Shown: in pieces, positions 9,350 to 16,160 of the stretch
Position numbering within the stretch: position 1 is the first letter of the stretch
Layout of the letters: the number at the start of each line of letters is the position of its first letter
NCBI GenBank assembly: GCA_022827835.1
Contig: JAJEIO010000056.1
Coordinates: forward strand, 124,001 to 188,000
Source: Candidatus Latescibacterota bacterium
GTDB taxonomy: Bacteria; Latescibacterota; UBA2968; UBA8231
DNA: 64,000 nt
Direction: 5' to 3'
Notes under the pieces: generated by a model
The model's input: the letters and a program-made list of their open reading frames with translations, nothing else
Told to the model about the DNA's origin: nothing
The model's database searches: none
Translations under genes and position numbers: made by a program

Positions 9350-12300
9350 TTGACTGATCTATTCTTTGAACAGCCTGTCCTCAACTCGCCTTATGAGCGT
9401 CCGAACCGACATTGGGAGCTGGACGAGACTGGGCAGCCGACGCAGCAAGTCGTTGAAAGCCGCAGATCGGCCGAGTTCGTCACGCCAATCCCGCAGCCGA
9501 AGAGGCGCAAGGGATCCGCACAACAAGCTAATCTAGTGTTTGACGAGGCGGCGCAGAAGCTCGAAGCCGCTGGCCAGCAATACGACCTGACGGCCATTAT
9601 AAATGGGGTTCGCCAGCAGGTTGACCGCTGGCGCGAACTGCCGAACCCGAGCCAATGGCAGGTGACCCCGGAGACGGCGCGCCTGCTTCAGCACTGGCGG
9701 CACCACCGCTTTAGTGGCATTCGGCCCTTCTTCTGCCAAGTCGAAGCGGTGGAGACCGCTATTTGGCTCACCGAAGTTGCGTCTAACACGCGATCCGGCA
9801 GGAACTTCCTAGACCATCTGGAGAACGCCAACAATAACGCCAATCCAGACCTGCCGCTGCCGCGATTGGCGCTCAAGTTGGCGACGGGCACTGGCAAGAC
9901 TACAGTCATGGCGATGTTGATCGCTTGGCAGACCGTCAATGCGGTGCGTCGGCCCCAGAGCCGCCGCTTCACGCGTGGTTTCTTGGTGGTCACGCCCGGC
10001 ATCACTATCAAAGACCGCCTGCGCGTGCTGCAACCGAACGACCCCGACAGTTATTATCAGAGCCGCGAGCTGGTTCCGAACGACATGCTGCCCGACTTGG
10101 AAAAGGCCAAGATCGTCATCACCAACTACCACGCCTTCAAGTTGCGCGAACGCATGGAGCTTTCCAAAGGTGGCCGTTCTTTGCTTCAGGGACGGGGTGA
10201 GACGCTTTCTACCTTGGAGACCGAGGGGCAAATGCTGCAACGGGTGATGCCCGAACTCATGGGCTTAAAGAACGTCTTGATCCTCAACGATGAGGCGCAC
10301 CACTGTTATCGAGAAAAGCCGGGCGAAGAAGAGGAAGGCGAACTCAAAGGAGATGACAGAAGGGAAGCGGAAAAGAATACAGAGGCGGCGCGGTTGTGGA
10401 TTTCGGGGCTGGAAATTGTCGGCGACAAATTGGGCATCAACCGGGTGATGGACTTGTCGGCGACGCCGTTCTTTTTGCGCGGGTCGGGCTATGCCGAAGG
10501 CACGTTATTTCCTTGGACGATGTGCGATTTCTCGCTCATGGACGCTATTGAATGCGGTATCGTCAAACTGCCTCGCGTGCCGGTGGCCGACAACATTCCC
10601 GGCGGCGAAATGCCCAAGTTCCGCAATCTCTGGGAACACATCCGCAGCGACATGCCTAAGAAGGGGCGGGGCAAGGCCAAGACCCTCGATCCCCTCAGTT
10701 TGCCCTTGGATTTGCTGACCGCCCTAGACGCCCTGTACGGACATTATCAGAAAACTTTCGAGTTGATGCAGGAGGCGAACATTGACGTTCCGCCGTGCTT
10801 CATCGTGGTCTGCAATAATACCTCGACCTCTAAGCTGGTGTACGACTACATCTCCGGCTTCCATCGCGAGAACGACGATGGCTCGACGACGTTGATAAAC
10901 GGCCGCTTGGAACTGTTTCGCAACTTTGATGAACAGGGCAACCAGTATCCACGACCTCGCACGTTGTTAATCGACAGCGAGCAATTGGAGTCTGGCGACG
11001 CGCTCGACAGGAATTTTCGCAATATGGCTGCCGACGAGATTGATCGATTTCGGCGAGAGATTATCGAGCGTACTGGCGACCAGCGTCAGGCCGAGAACAT
11101 CAGCGACCAAGAGCTGCTGCGCGAGGTTATGAATACTGTCGGCAAGCCGGGGCGGCTGGGGGATTCGATTCGCTGTGTGGTGTCGGTGTCGATGCTTACG
11201 GAAGGGTGGGATGCGAATACGGTCAGCCACGTGCTGGGCGTGCGCGCCTTTGGGACGCAGTTGCTTTGCGAGCAGGTCATTGGTCGAGCGTTGCGGCGGC
11301 AATCTTACGAGCTCAACGAAGACGATTTGTTTGATGTGGAGTACGCGGATGTTTTGGGCATTCCGTTTGATTTTACGGCTAAGCCCGTTGTGGCTCCGCC
11401 GAAGCAGCCGCGAGAGACTGTTCAGGTGCGAGCCGTGCGGCCCGAACGCGATGCGTTGGAGATTTGTTTTCCTCGGGTGGCTGGGTATCGGGTGGAATTG
11501 CCGGAAGAGCGGCTCAAAGCCGAGTTTAACAGGGACTCAGTGCTGGAACTGACGCCCGCTCTGATTGGTCCGTCGATTACGAGGAATCAGGGGATTATCG
11601 GTGAGAGCGTGGATCTCAATCTGGTTCACACCAACGACCTGCGGACTTCGACCCTCCTGTTTCACCTAACCCAGCGGCTGCTCTACACCAAGTTCCGCGA
11701 TCCGGGCGAAGAGCCCAAACTCTATCTTTTCGGACAGCTCAAGCGCATCGCCAGACAGTGGCTCGATGGCTATCTTGACTGCAAGGGCGATACTTATCCC
11801 GCCCAACTTATGTATCAGGAACTGGCGGACATGGCCTGCGAGCGCATCTTTGCCGCTATCACGCGCGAGGGAATTGACCGTCGTCCGGTCAAAGCGGTGC
11901 TCGATCCGTACAATCCCGTTGGTTCGACAGCCCACGTGAATTTCAACACGACCAAGGCCAGCCGCTGGCAGGCTGACCCCCGCCGCTGCCATATCAATTG
12001 GATCGTTCTCGACAGTGGCTGGGAAGAGGAGTTTTGTCGCGTTACTGAATCCCATCCGCACGTCAAAGCCTACGTCAAGAACCACAATCTCGGCTTGGAA
12101 GTCCCCTATCGTCTTGGGTCGGAAATGCGGACGTACCTTCCGGACTTTATCGTCCTCGTTGATGATGGCCGTGGCGACGATGATCTTCTGAATTTGATTG
12201 TTGAGATCAAAGGAGAGCGAAGGGAAGATGCCAAGGCCAAGAAGACGACTATGGACACCTATTGGGTCCCTGGTGTGAATAATCAGGGAGATTATGGGCG

Positions 12301-12385
12301 CTGGGCTTTTGCCGAGTTCACCGATGTGTACGGAATGGAAGCAGAGTTCGCGCAGTTGGTTGAGGGGTTTCGGGCAACGGGATAG
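9350..12385 (+). CDS. Type III-like restriction endonuclease subunit (Res, DEAD/DEAH helicase-nuclease)
   Basis: 1011 residues. Helicase motifs: ATGTGKTT (Walker A), LNDEAHHCY (DEAH-type box II), MDLSATPFF (III), SMLTEGWDANTVSH and QVIGRALRR (V/VI). The C-terminus has a PD-(D/E)XK-like endonuclease core, YLPDFIVLVDDG followed by LIVEIKGERRED (Asp, then ExK). This matches the BPTD_3080 family of type III restriction subunits, which act with a DNA-methyltransferase that supplies sequence recognition. Translation starts at a TTG (9350) with only a weak purine stretch before it. The enzyme looks intact, while its presumed partner at 14078 has lost its centre, and a block of toxin-antitoxin genes separates the two. 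Confidence 0.85.
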   Translation: MTDLFFEQPVLNSPYERPNRHWELDETGQPTQQVVESRRSAEFVTPIPQPKRRKGSAQQANLVFDEAAQKLEAAGQQYDLTAIINGVRQQVDRWRELPNPSQWQVTPETARLLQHWRHHRFSGIRPFFCQVEAVETAIWLTEVASNTRSGRNFLDHLENANNNANPDLPLPRLALKLATGTGKTTVMAMLIAWQTVNAVRRPQSRRFTRGFLVVTPGITIKDRLRVLQPNDPDSYYQSRELVPNDMLPDLEKAKIVITNYHAFKLRERMELSKGGRSLLQGRGETLSTLETEGQMLQRVMPELMGLKNVLILNDEAHHCYREKPGEEEEGELKGDDRREAEKNTEAARLWISGLEIVGDKLGINRVMDLSATPFFLRGSGYAEGTLFPWTMCDFSLMDAIECGIVKLPRVPVADNIPGGEMPKFRNLWEHIRSDMPKKGRGKAKTLDPLSLPLDLLTALDALYGHYQKTFELMQEANIDVPPCFIVVCNNTSTSKLVYDYISGFHRENDDGSTTLINGRLELFRNFDEQGNQYPRPRTLLIDSEQLESGDALDRNFRNMAADEIDRFRREIIERTGDQRQAENISDQELLREVMNTVGKPGRLGDSIRCVVSVSMLTEGWDANTVSHVLGVRAFGTQLLCEQVIGRALRRQSYELNEDDLFDVEYADVLGIPFDFTAKPVVAPPKQPRETVQVRAVRPERDALEICFPRVAGYRVELPEERLKAEFNRDSVLELTPALIGPSITRNQGIIGESVDLNLVHTNDLRTSTLLFHLTQRLLYTKFRDPGEEPKLYLFGQLKRIARQWLDGYLDCKGDTYPAQLMYQELADMACERIFAAITREGIDRRPVKAVLDPYNPVGSTAHVNFNTTKASRWQADPRRCHINWIVLDSGWEEEFCRVTESHPHVKAYVKNHNLGLEVPYRLGSEMRTYLPDFIVLVDDGRGDDDLLNLIVEIKGERREDAKAKKTTMDTYWVPGVNNQGDYGRWAFAEFTDVYGMEAEFAQLVEGFRATG

Positions 12386-12431
12386 GGATCGAACATTATA
12401 TTGAGTAATGTGTATATATCGGAGAGATTTA

Positions 12432-12722
12432 ATGAACAGAGACGAAGCCCTCAAGCTGCTCCGAGCACACAAGGCGACCCTTGTGCAGCGTTTCGGCGTC
12501 GTGGATCTCGCCTTATTCGGGTCAATCGTCCGCGACCAAGCTACGGACGACAGCGACGTGGACATTCTAGTGAAGTTCGACTCGCCGGCGACGTCGAAGC
12601 GGTATTTTGGCGTTCAGTTTTATATTGAAGATTTGCTGGGGCGTCCGGTTGATCTGGTAACGGACAAAGCGCTGCGGGCGGAGATGCGTCCATATATAGA
12701 ACGGGAGATGGTCAATGTCTGA
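12432..12722 (+). CDS. MntA-like nucleotidyltransferase (antitoxin type), copy 1
   Basis: 96 residues from ATG 12432, preceded by GGAGAG. Minimal nucleotidyltransferase motif: LFGSIVRDQ followed by DDSDVDILV, i.e. GS-x(n)-DxD. In MntA/HepT systems this protein AMPylates and silences a HEPN ribonuclease encoded by the next, overlapping gene. Here the next gene is cut down to five recognisable codons (see 12715). A copy about 95% identical at the nucleotide level lies at 13724, so a duplication happened recently or the pair is kept alike by recombination. As an orphan antitoxin it may be idle or may act on a HEPN protein encoded elsewhere. Confidence 0.85.
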   Translation: MNRDEALKLLRAHKATLVQRFGVVDLALFGSIVRDQATDDSDVDILVKFDSPATSKRYFGVQFYIEDLLGRPVDLVTDKALRAEMRPYIEREMVNV

Positions 12723-12762
12723 TATTCACCAAGGAGAGAAGACCTATGAAGACGACCATTGA
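12715..12762 (+). pseudogene. Stub of a HepT-like (HEPN) gene, copy 1
   Basis: An ATG overlaps the end of the nucleotidyltransferase gene exactly where the toxin gene normally starts. It encodes MSDIH, then turns into unrelated sequence that contains the ribosome-binding site of the following vapB gene and stops at 12760-12762. The same ATG and MSDIH codons occur after the second copy at 14007, so both copies carry the same beginning of a lost gene. The HEPN identity is inferred from position only. Confidence 0.45.
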
Positions 12763-12994
12763 CATCCACGACGAGTTGCTGACTCGGGCGAGGCAGTACG
12801 CGAGAAACACCGGGCGCTCGTTGCGCGCCGTAGTGGAAGAGGGCCTGCGCCAAGTGCTTCCCGCGCCTCTTTCCAGCAGCCGCTATCGTCTGCCCGACCT
12901 GAGCGAGGGCCAGACTGGCGCGGCTGATCCATTGGCAGGGTACTCATGGCAGGAGTTGCGCGGGATGATCTACGGAGAACCGGAGGAGCAGTGA
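12746..12994 (+). CDS. VapB-type antitoxin (ribbon-helix-helix)
   Basis: 82 residues with an N-terminal MKTTIDIHDELLTRARQYA, then TGRSLRAVVEEGLRQVL: the short beta strand plus two helices of the Arc/MetJ-like VapB family (DUF2191 type). The C-terminal tail (YSWQELRGMIYGE) is the toxin-binding part in relatives. AAGGAGAG precedes the ATG. Its stop overlaps by 4 bases (GTGA) the start of a VapC gene that survives only as a fragment, so this antitoxin has lost its cognate toxin here. Confidence 0.8.
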   Translation: MKTTIDIHDELLTRARQYARNTGRSLRAVVEEGLRQVLPAPLSSSRYRLPDLSEGQTGAADPLAGYSWQELRGMIYGEPEEQ

Positions 12995-13098
12995 TCGCCA
13001 TTGATACGAATCTGCTGGTCTATGCCCACCGCCAGGAATCACACGCGCATGTGAGGATCTATGAGAGAGAAAGTTTATCTCGAAACGACCGTGATTAG
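12991..13098 (+). pseudogene. Truncated VapC (PIN-domain) toxin gene
   Basis: GTG 12991 overlaps the vapB stop. The first 20 codons read IAIDTNLLVYAHRQESHAH, the typical start of a VapC toxin including the first catalytic Asp. After that the sequence leaves the family and ends at a stop at 13096-13098, inside the next PIN-domain gene, which begins at 13061 in another frame. The breakpoint is therefore near 13050, and the new PIN gene is joined just downstream of it. Confidence 0.7.
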
Positions 13099-13534
13099 CT
13101 ATCTGACAGCTTGGCGAAGTCCGCAACTCTTGATGGCAGCACATCAGGAAGCAACGCGAATTTGGTGGGACGAGCAGAAAAATAGATTCGACATCTTTAC
13201 GTCAGAGGCAGTCATTGAGGAAGCGTCGGGAGGTGATCCCGAGGCCGTGCAAAGGCGACTTTCGGTGCTAGAGGGGATTCCTGAACTCGATATCACCGAT
13301 AACGTCCGCGATTTAGCCAAGTCTTTACTCGCCAATACTCCATTACCCGAAAAAGCCCAAATTGATGCACTGCACATCGCTGTAGCTACTGTTCATGGGA
13401 TGGATTATTTACTGACATGGAACTGTCGCCATATTGCCAATGCAACTTTCCGCCACCGAATTGATACTGTTTGCGAGTCCGCTGGGTACCAAGCCCCCGT
13501 TCTTTGTACCCCTCTCGAATTAATGGAGGAATAA
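13061..13534 (+). CDS. PIN-domain toxin (VapC family, second type)
   Basis: 157 residues. PIN-domain acidic residues can be seen in YLETTVISYL (Glu near the N-terminus), in VIEEASGG, in AQIDALHIAVAT and in YLLTWNCRHIANA; these are the hallmarks of the YLETTVISYL group of PIN ribonucleases. It is followed four bases later by a 58-residue gene that regularly accompanies this group. It lies downstream of a foreign vapB, so it was probably joined here by recombination. Activity is likely since all expected motifs are present. Confidence 0.75.
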   Translation: MREKVYLETTVISYLTAWRSPQLLMAAHQEATRIWWDEQKNRFDIFTSEAVIEEASGGDPEAVQRRLSVLEGIPELDITDNVRDLAKSLLANTPLPEKAQIDALHIAVATVHGMDYLLTWNCRHIANATFRHRIDTVCESAGYQAPVLCTPLELMEE

Positions 13535-13538
13535 GCTC

Positions 13539-13715
13539 ATGCAACCAGACCCAATCGTCGAAGAGGTTCGTAAAGCACGCGATGCGTATGCTAAGAGATT
13601 CAATTATGACTTAGATGCGATTTGCCGAGATTTACAAGAGAAGCAGAGGCTAGGCAAAAGGAGAGTAATTTCTTTGCCGCCCAAACGCCCGAGAAAAATG
13701 AACAGCAATGGTTAG
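13539..13715 (+). CDS. Small basic partner of the PIN protein, possible antitoxin
   Basis: 58 residues, short but convincing: a ribosome-binding site (GGAGGA) sits in the end of the PIN gene, and the sequence MQPDPIVEEVRKARDAYAK, RFNYDLDAICRDLQEKQ is the pattern of a small protein repeatedly found beside this kind of PIN gene. It has an acidic-basic helical first half and an Arg/Lys/Pro-rich tail. A role as antitoxin is inferred from the gene pair. The tail may be altered, because the frame runs almost into the next gene (ATG 13724). Confidence 0.6.
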   Translation: MQPDPIVEEVRKARDAYAKRFNYDLDAICRDLQEKQRLGKRRVISLPPKRPRKMNSNG

Positions 13716-13723
13716 AACATCCA

Positions 13724-14014
13724 ATGAACAGAGATGAAGTCCTGAACGTGCTTCGAGCGCACAAGGCGACTCTTGTGCAGCGTTTCGGCGTCGTGGATCT
13801 CGCCTTATTCGGGTCAATCGTCCGCGACCAAGCCACGGACGACAGCGACGTGGACATTTTAGTGAAGTTCGACTCGCCGGCGACGTCAAAGCGATATTTT
13901 GGCGTTCAGTTCTACATTGAAGATCTGCTGGGGCGTCCGGTTGATTTGGTAACAGACAAAGCGCTGCGGGCGGAGATGCGTCCATATATAGAACGGGAGA
14001 TGGTCAATGTCTGA
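13724..14014 (+). CDS. MntA-like nucleotidyltransferase (antitoxin type), copy 2
   Basis: 96 residues, same length and nearly the same sequence as the gene at 12432. Most base changes are silent and the few amino-acid changes fall near the N-terminus (ALKLL versus VLNVL). Motif LFGSIVRDQ plus DSDVDILV is intact. The frame is open upstream to 13622, but the start is fixed by comparison with copy 1. It too is followed by only the first codons of a presumed HEPN partner. The PIN module lies between the two copies, which form 0.3-kb direct repeats 1.29 kb apart. Confidence 0.85.
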   Translation: MNRDEVLNVLRAHKATLVQRFGVVDLALFGSIVRDQATDDSDVDILVKFDSPATSKRYFGVQFYIEDLLGRPVDLVTDKALRAEMRPYIEREMVNV

Positions 14015-14051
14015 TATCCACATGATCAACTTTTGCGAAAAACCCTGTTGA
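14007..14051 (+). pseudogene. Stub of a HepT-like (HEPN) gene, copy 2
   Basis: Overlaps the end of the nucleotidyltransferase gene and begins MSDIH like copy 1, then continues MINFCEKPC and stops. Both stubs share only the first five codons, so they were cut at the same place and joined to different sequence. The toxin identity is inferred from gene order. Confidence 0.4.
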
Positions 14052-14077
14052 ACATGACCAACGAGGACTCCGTATAA

Positions 14078-15541
14078 ATGGCAAAACGAAAATCGACCAA
14101 GACTGTTGAAACCCTGCGGCACCCGGACGCATCGCGGAAGAATATTCCCACGGCTGAGTATCAGGCGGTGATGGCGGAGGACGACCGGAATCCGATTAGG
14201 GTTGCGTATGAGCGGCGCAATCGGGATCTCGACCCGCAGCTTGTTTGGCGGGGGAAGGATGAGCAGAACTGGTCGGATTTGGTGGTGCAAGCGCCGCCGC
14301 TGTTCATTCAGGAGAAGATGCAGCCGAAGGTGTTGATTGACGATTTGCGGCAGCGGAGCAAGGAGACGGGGGACGGCGAAGCTAACTTGCAGACGGATTT
14401 GTTCGCGGATTTCAATGGGCTGCCGAGTGCGGACGCGCAGACGGAGTTTTACCAGCACGACGCCAACTGGTCGAATCGGATGATCTTAGGCGATAGCTTG
14501 CAGGTGATGGCGTCGCTGGCCGAGCGGGAGGGGCTGCGCGGCAAGGTGCAGTGCATCTACATCGACCCGCCCTACGGCATCAAGTTCAACTCCAACTTCC
14601 AGTGGTCAACGACCAGCCGCAAGCCCTACGAAGACAACAAGAAAGTCCGCGTCGCCGGCCCGTTTACCGTAGAAAGCCTGTCGCCGCACCGCCTGTTAGG
14701 CGTCGATGAAAACGACGAACTCATCGACAACGTCGCCGAAGCCAAGTTAGGGTACGGCGAAAAGCAGGACTTCGCCGAGATGATCCTCGACAATCTCAAA
14801 ACCTCCGGCGTCCAACAGGCGCACAAAGACGACCGCATCTCGTTTTCCGGGATCAGACCCTGGCCCGGCTACCACGTCTGCGCCGAAGGAACCTACGTCG
14901 AAGGCACCAGCGACTCGGGCGCTGAGAAACGCGCTGGCATCTTCGTCGGCCCAGAATTCGGCACCGTCTCCCGCCCCGATCTCGTATCCGCGGTGCGCGA
15001 GGCCGCAGACGCCGACTTCGACGTGCTGGTCGCCTGCGCCTTCAACTACGACGCCCACGCCTCGGAGTTCAACAAACTCGGCCGCGTCCCCGTCCTCAAA
15101 GCCCGCATGAACGCCGACCTCCACATGGCAGACGACCTCAAAAACACCGGCAAAGGCAACCTCTTCGTCATCTTCGGCGAACCGGACATCGACATCCTCG
15201 ACGCGGAAGACAGTCAAATCCAAGTCAAGGTCAACGGAGTCGATGTATTCCACCCCAACACCGGCGAAATCCGCAGCGACAGCGCCGACGGCATTGCCTG
15301 CTGGTTCGTCGATACCGACTACAACGAGGAAAGCTTCTTCGTCCGCCACGCCTACTTCCTCGGTGCCAACGACCCATACAAATCGCTGCGAACGACGCTC
15401 AAAGCCGAGGTCAACCAAGAAGCTTGGGAAACCCTTCACAGCGACACCTCCCGGCCCTTTGACAAGCCGACGTCTGGGCGGATCGCGGTGAAGGTGATCA
15501 ATCACTTGGGGGACGAAGTGATGAAGGTGTTTCGGGTGTGA
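14078..15541 (+). CDS. Type III-like modification subunit (Mod) with the middle missing
   Basis: 487 residues; relatives of this family are roughly twice as long. The first about 181 residues are the normal N-terminus up to the catalytic motif DPPYGIKF (residues 163-170) and FQWSTTSR. The sequence then passes in frame directly into the normal C-terminal domain (VAGPFTVESLSPHR and VGPEFGTVSR, then FDVLVACAFNYD). What is missing between would contain the target-recognition domain and the FxGxG S-adenosylmethionine site, which in this methylase class follows DPPY; none is seen. The protein should not be able to methylate or to direct the Res subunit at 9350. It begins at ATG 14078 after a GAGGA site. 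A collapse in assembly is an alternative explanation. Confidence 0.8.
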   Translation: MAKRKSTKTVETLRHPDASRKNIPTAEYQAVMAEDDRNPIRVAYERRNRDLDPQLVWRGKDEQNWSDLVVQAPPLFIQEKMQPKVLIDDLRQRSKETGDGEANLQTDLFADFNGLPSADAQTEFYQHDANWSNRMILGDSLQVMASLAEREGLRGKVQCIYIDPPYGIKFNSNFQWSTTSRKPYEDNKKVRVAGPFTVESLSPHRLLGVDENDELIDNVAEAKLGYGEKQDFAEMILDNLKTSGVQQAHKDDRISFSGIRPWPGYHVCAEGTYVEGTSDSGAEKRAGIFVGPEFGTVSRPDLVSAVREAADADFDVLVACAFNYDAHASEFNKLGRVPVLKARMNADLHMADDLKNTGKGNLFVIFGEPDIDILDAEDSQIQVKVNGVDVFHPNTGEIRSDSADGIACWFVDTDYNEESFFVRHAYFLGANDPYKSLRTTLKAEVNQEAWETLHSDTSRPFDKPTSGRIAVKVINHLGDEVMKVFRV

Positions 15542-15587
15542 GGATCGGGTAAAGACGAAAGAGATTAGCTCTAGCCGAGAATGGAAG

Positions 15588-15800
15588 TCAGGATTTTCCG
15601 CATACTACAGTCACTAATCCAACAGTCACCCCAATAGCTGTTATAATAGTAGGAACAAGCCAGTATAGGATAGACGTTTTTAGCTTTTCAACATCTTCCT
15701 TAGTAGCAAGACCTCGGATACTTGATTCAATGCCGGAAATACGACCTTCGTTCTTGAGTAGAATTTCTGGTAAATTGCCATATCCCTCATAGCTTGACAT
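15588..15800 (-). CDS. Small coiled-coil plus transmembrane protein
   Basis: 70 residues. ATG 15800 is chosen over the in-frame TTG at 15812 because GGAG lies 6 bases before it. The first half (LLKNEGRISGIESSIRGL, then ATKEDVEKLKTS) is a short coiled coil; the second half (ILYWLVPTIITAIGVTVGLV) is one membrane helix. The layout recalls phage XhlA-like or holin-associated proteins. It overlaps the upstream gene by 14 bases, so the two are translated together. Base composition is clearly more AT-rich than the surrounding genes. Function unknown. Confidence 0.55.
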   Translation of the reverse strand: MSSYEGYGNLPEILLKNEGRISGIESSIRGLATKEDVEKLKTSILYWLVPTIITAIGVTVGLVTVVCGKS

Positions 15801-16029
15801 TTTCTTCTCCAAGCCAAGTCGTAAGGGAATCTTTCAAGTTATGTCTTATATTTTTGACCATTTCCATCGCCTCCTCGTTTTCTAGCTCAACTCCGTCGAT
15901 ATTCTTTATTAGAACCTCGACAAATTCCGGCCCCATCTGTGCAACGGAAATCCTCCAAAGGAATTCCAGAGTCTTTATCTGCTCTTCCACGGCAGAAATT
16001 CTATTCTTATCTAATTCGGTGTTTTCCAC
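15787..16029 (-). CDS. Small helical protein of unknown function
   Basis: 80 residues from GTG 16029, preceded at 7 bases by a strong AGGAGG, which fixes this start. All-helical, charged, with DKNRISAVEEQIKTLEFLW at the N-terminus resembling a coiled coil that could pair with that of the next gene. No catalytic motif seen. It forms a two-gene AT-rich unit with the downstream membrane protein, inserted between the restriction genes and susD and pointing the other way from the former. Confidence 0.5.
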   Translation of the reverse strand: MENTELDKNRISAVEEQIKTLEFLWRISVAQMGPEFVEVLIKNIDGVELENEEAMEMVKNIRHNLKDSLTTWLGEENVKL

Positions 16030-16096
16030 TAGTCGCCCTCCTTTTCGTGTGCTTGATTAATTATATACAATACGCTTCGGTGCGACGTCAAGTATT

Positions 16097-16160
16097 TGAT
16101 CGGCGGTACCTTCCGGCGCTTATTGCGCCTGTTGCCCTTGTACATTTTCTCCGCTTATTG
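16097..16160. repeat. Degraded copy of the 3' part of dnaK
   Basis: Positions 16097-16120 match 20455-20478, inside the 3' end of dnaK, with one mismatch in 24 bases. The match continues with a gap of about a dozen bases through a second shared block that includes CTTGTACATTT (16138 onward versus about 20511 onward). It lies just past the 3' end of susD, so the susC-susD pair has dnaK-end sequence on both sides. It does not form part of an obvious gene. Confidence 0.5.

Noticed and set aside
14747..15505. 252-codon open frame opposite the Mod gene
   Set aside because: Val/Asp/Gly-rich shadow of the C-terminal Mod domain, without start signals.
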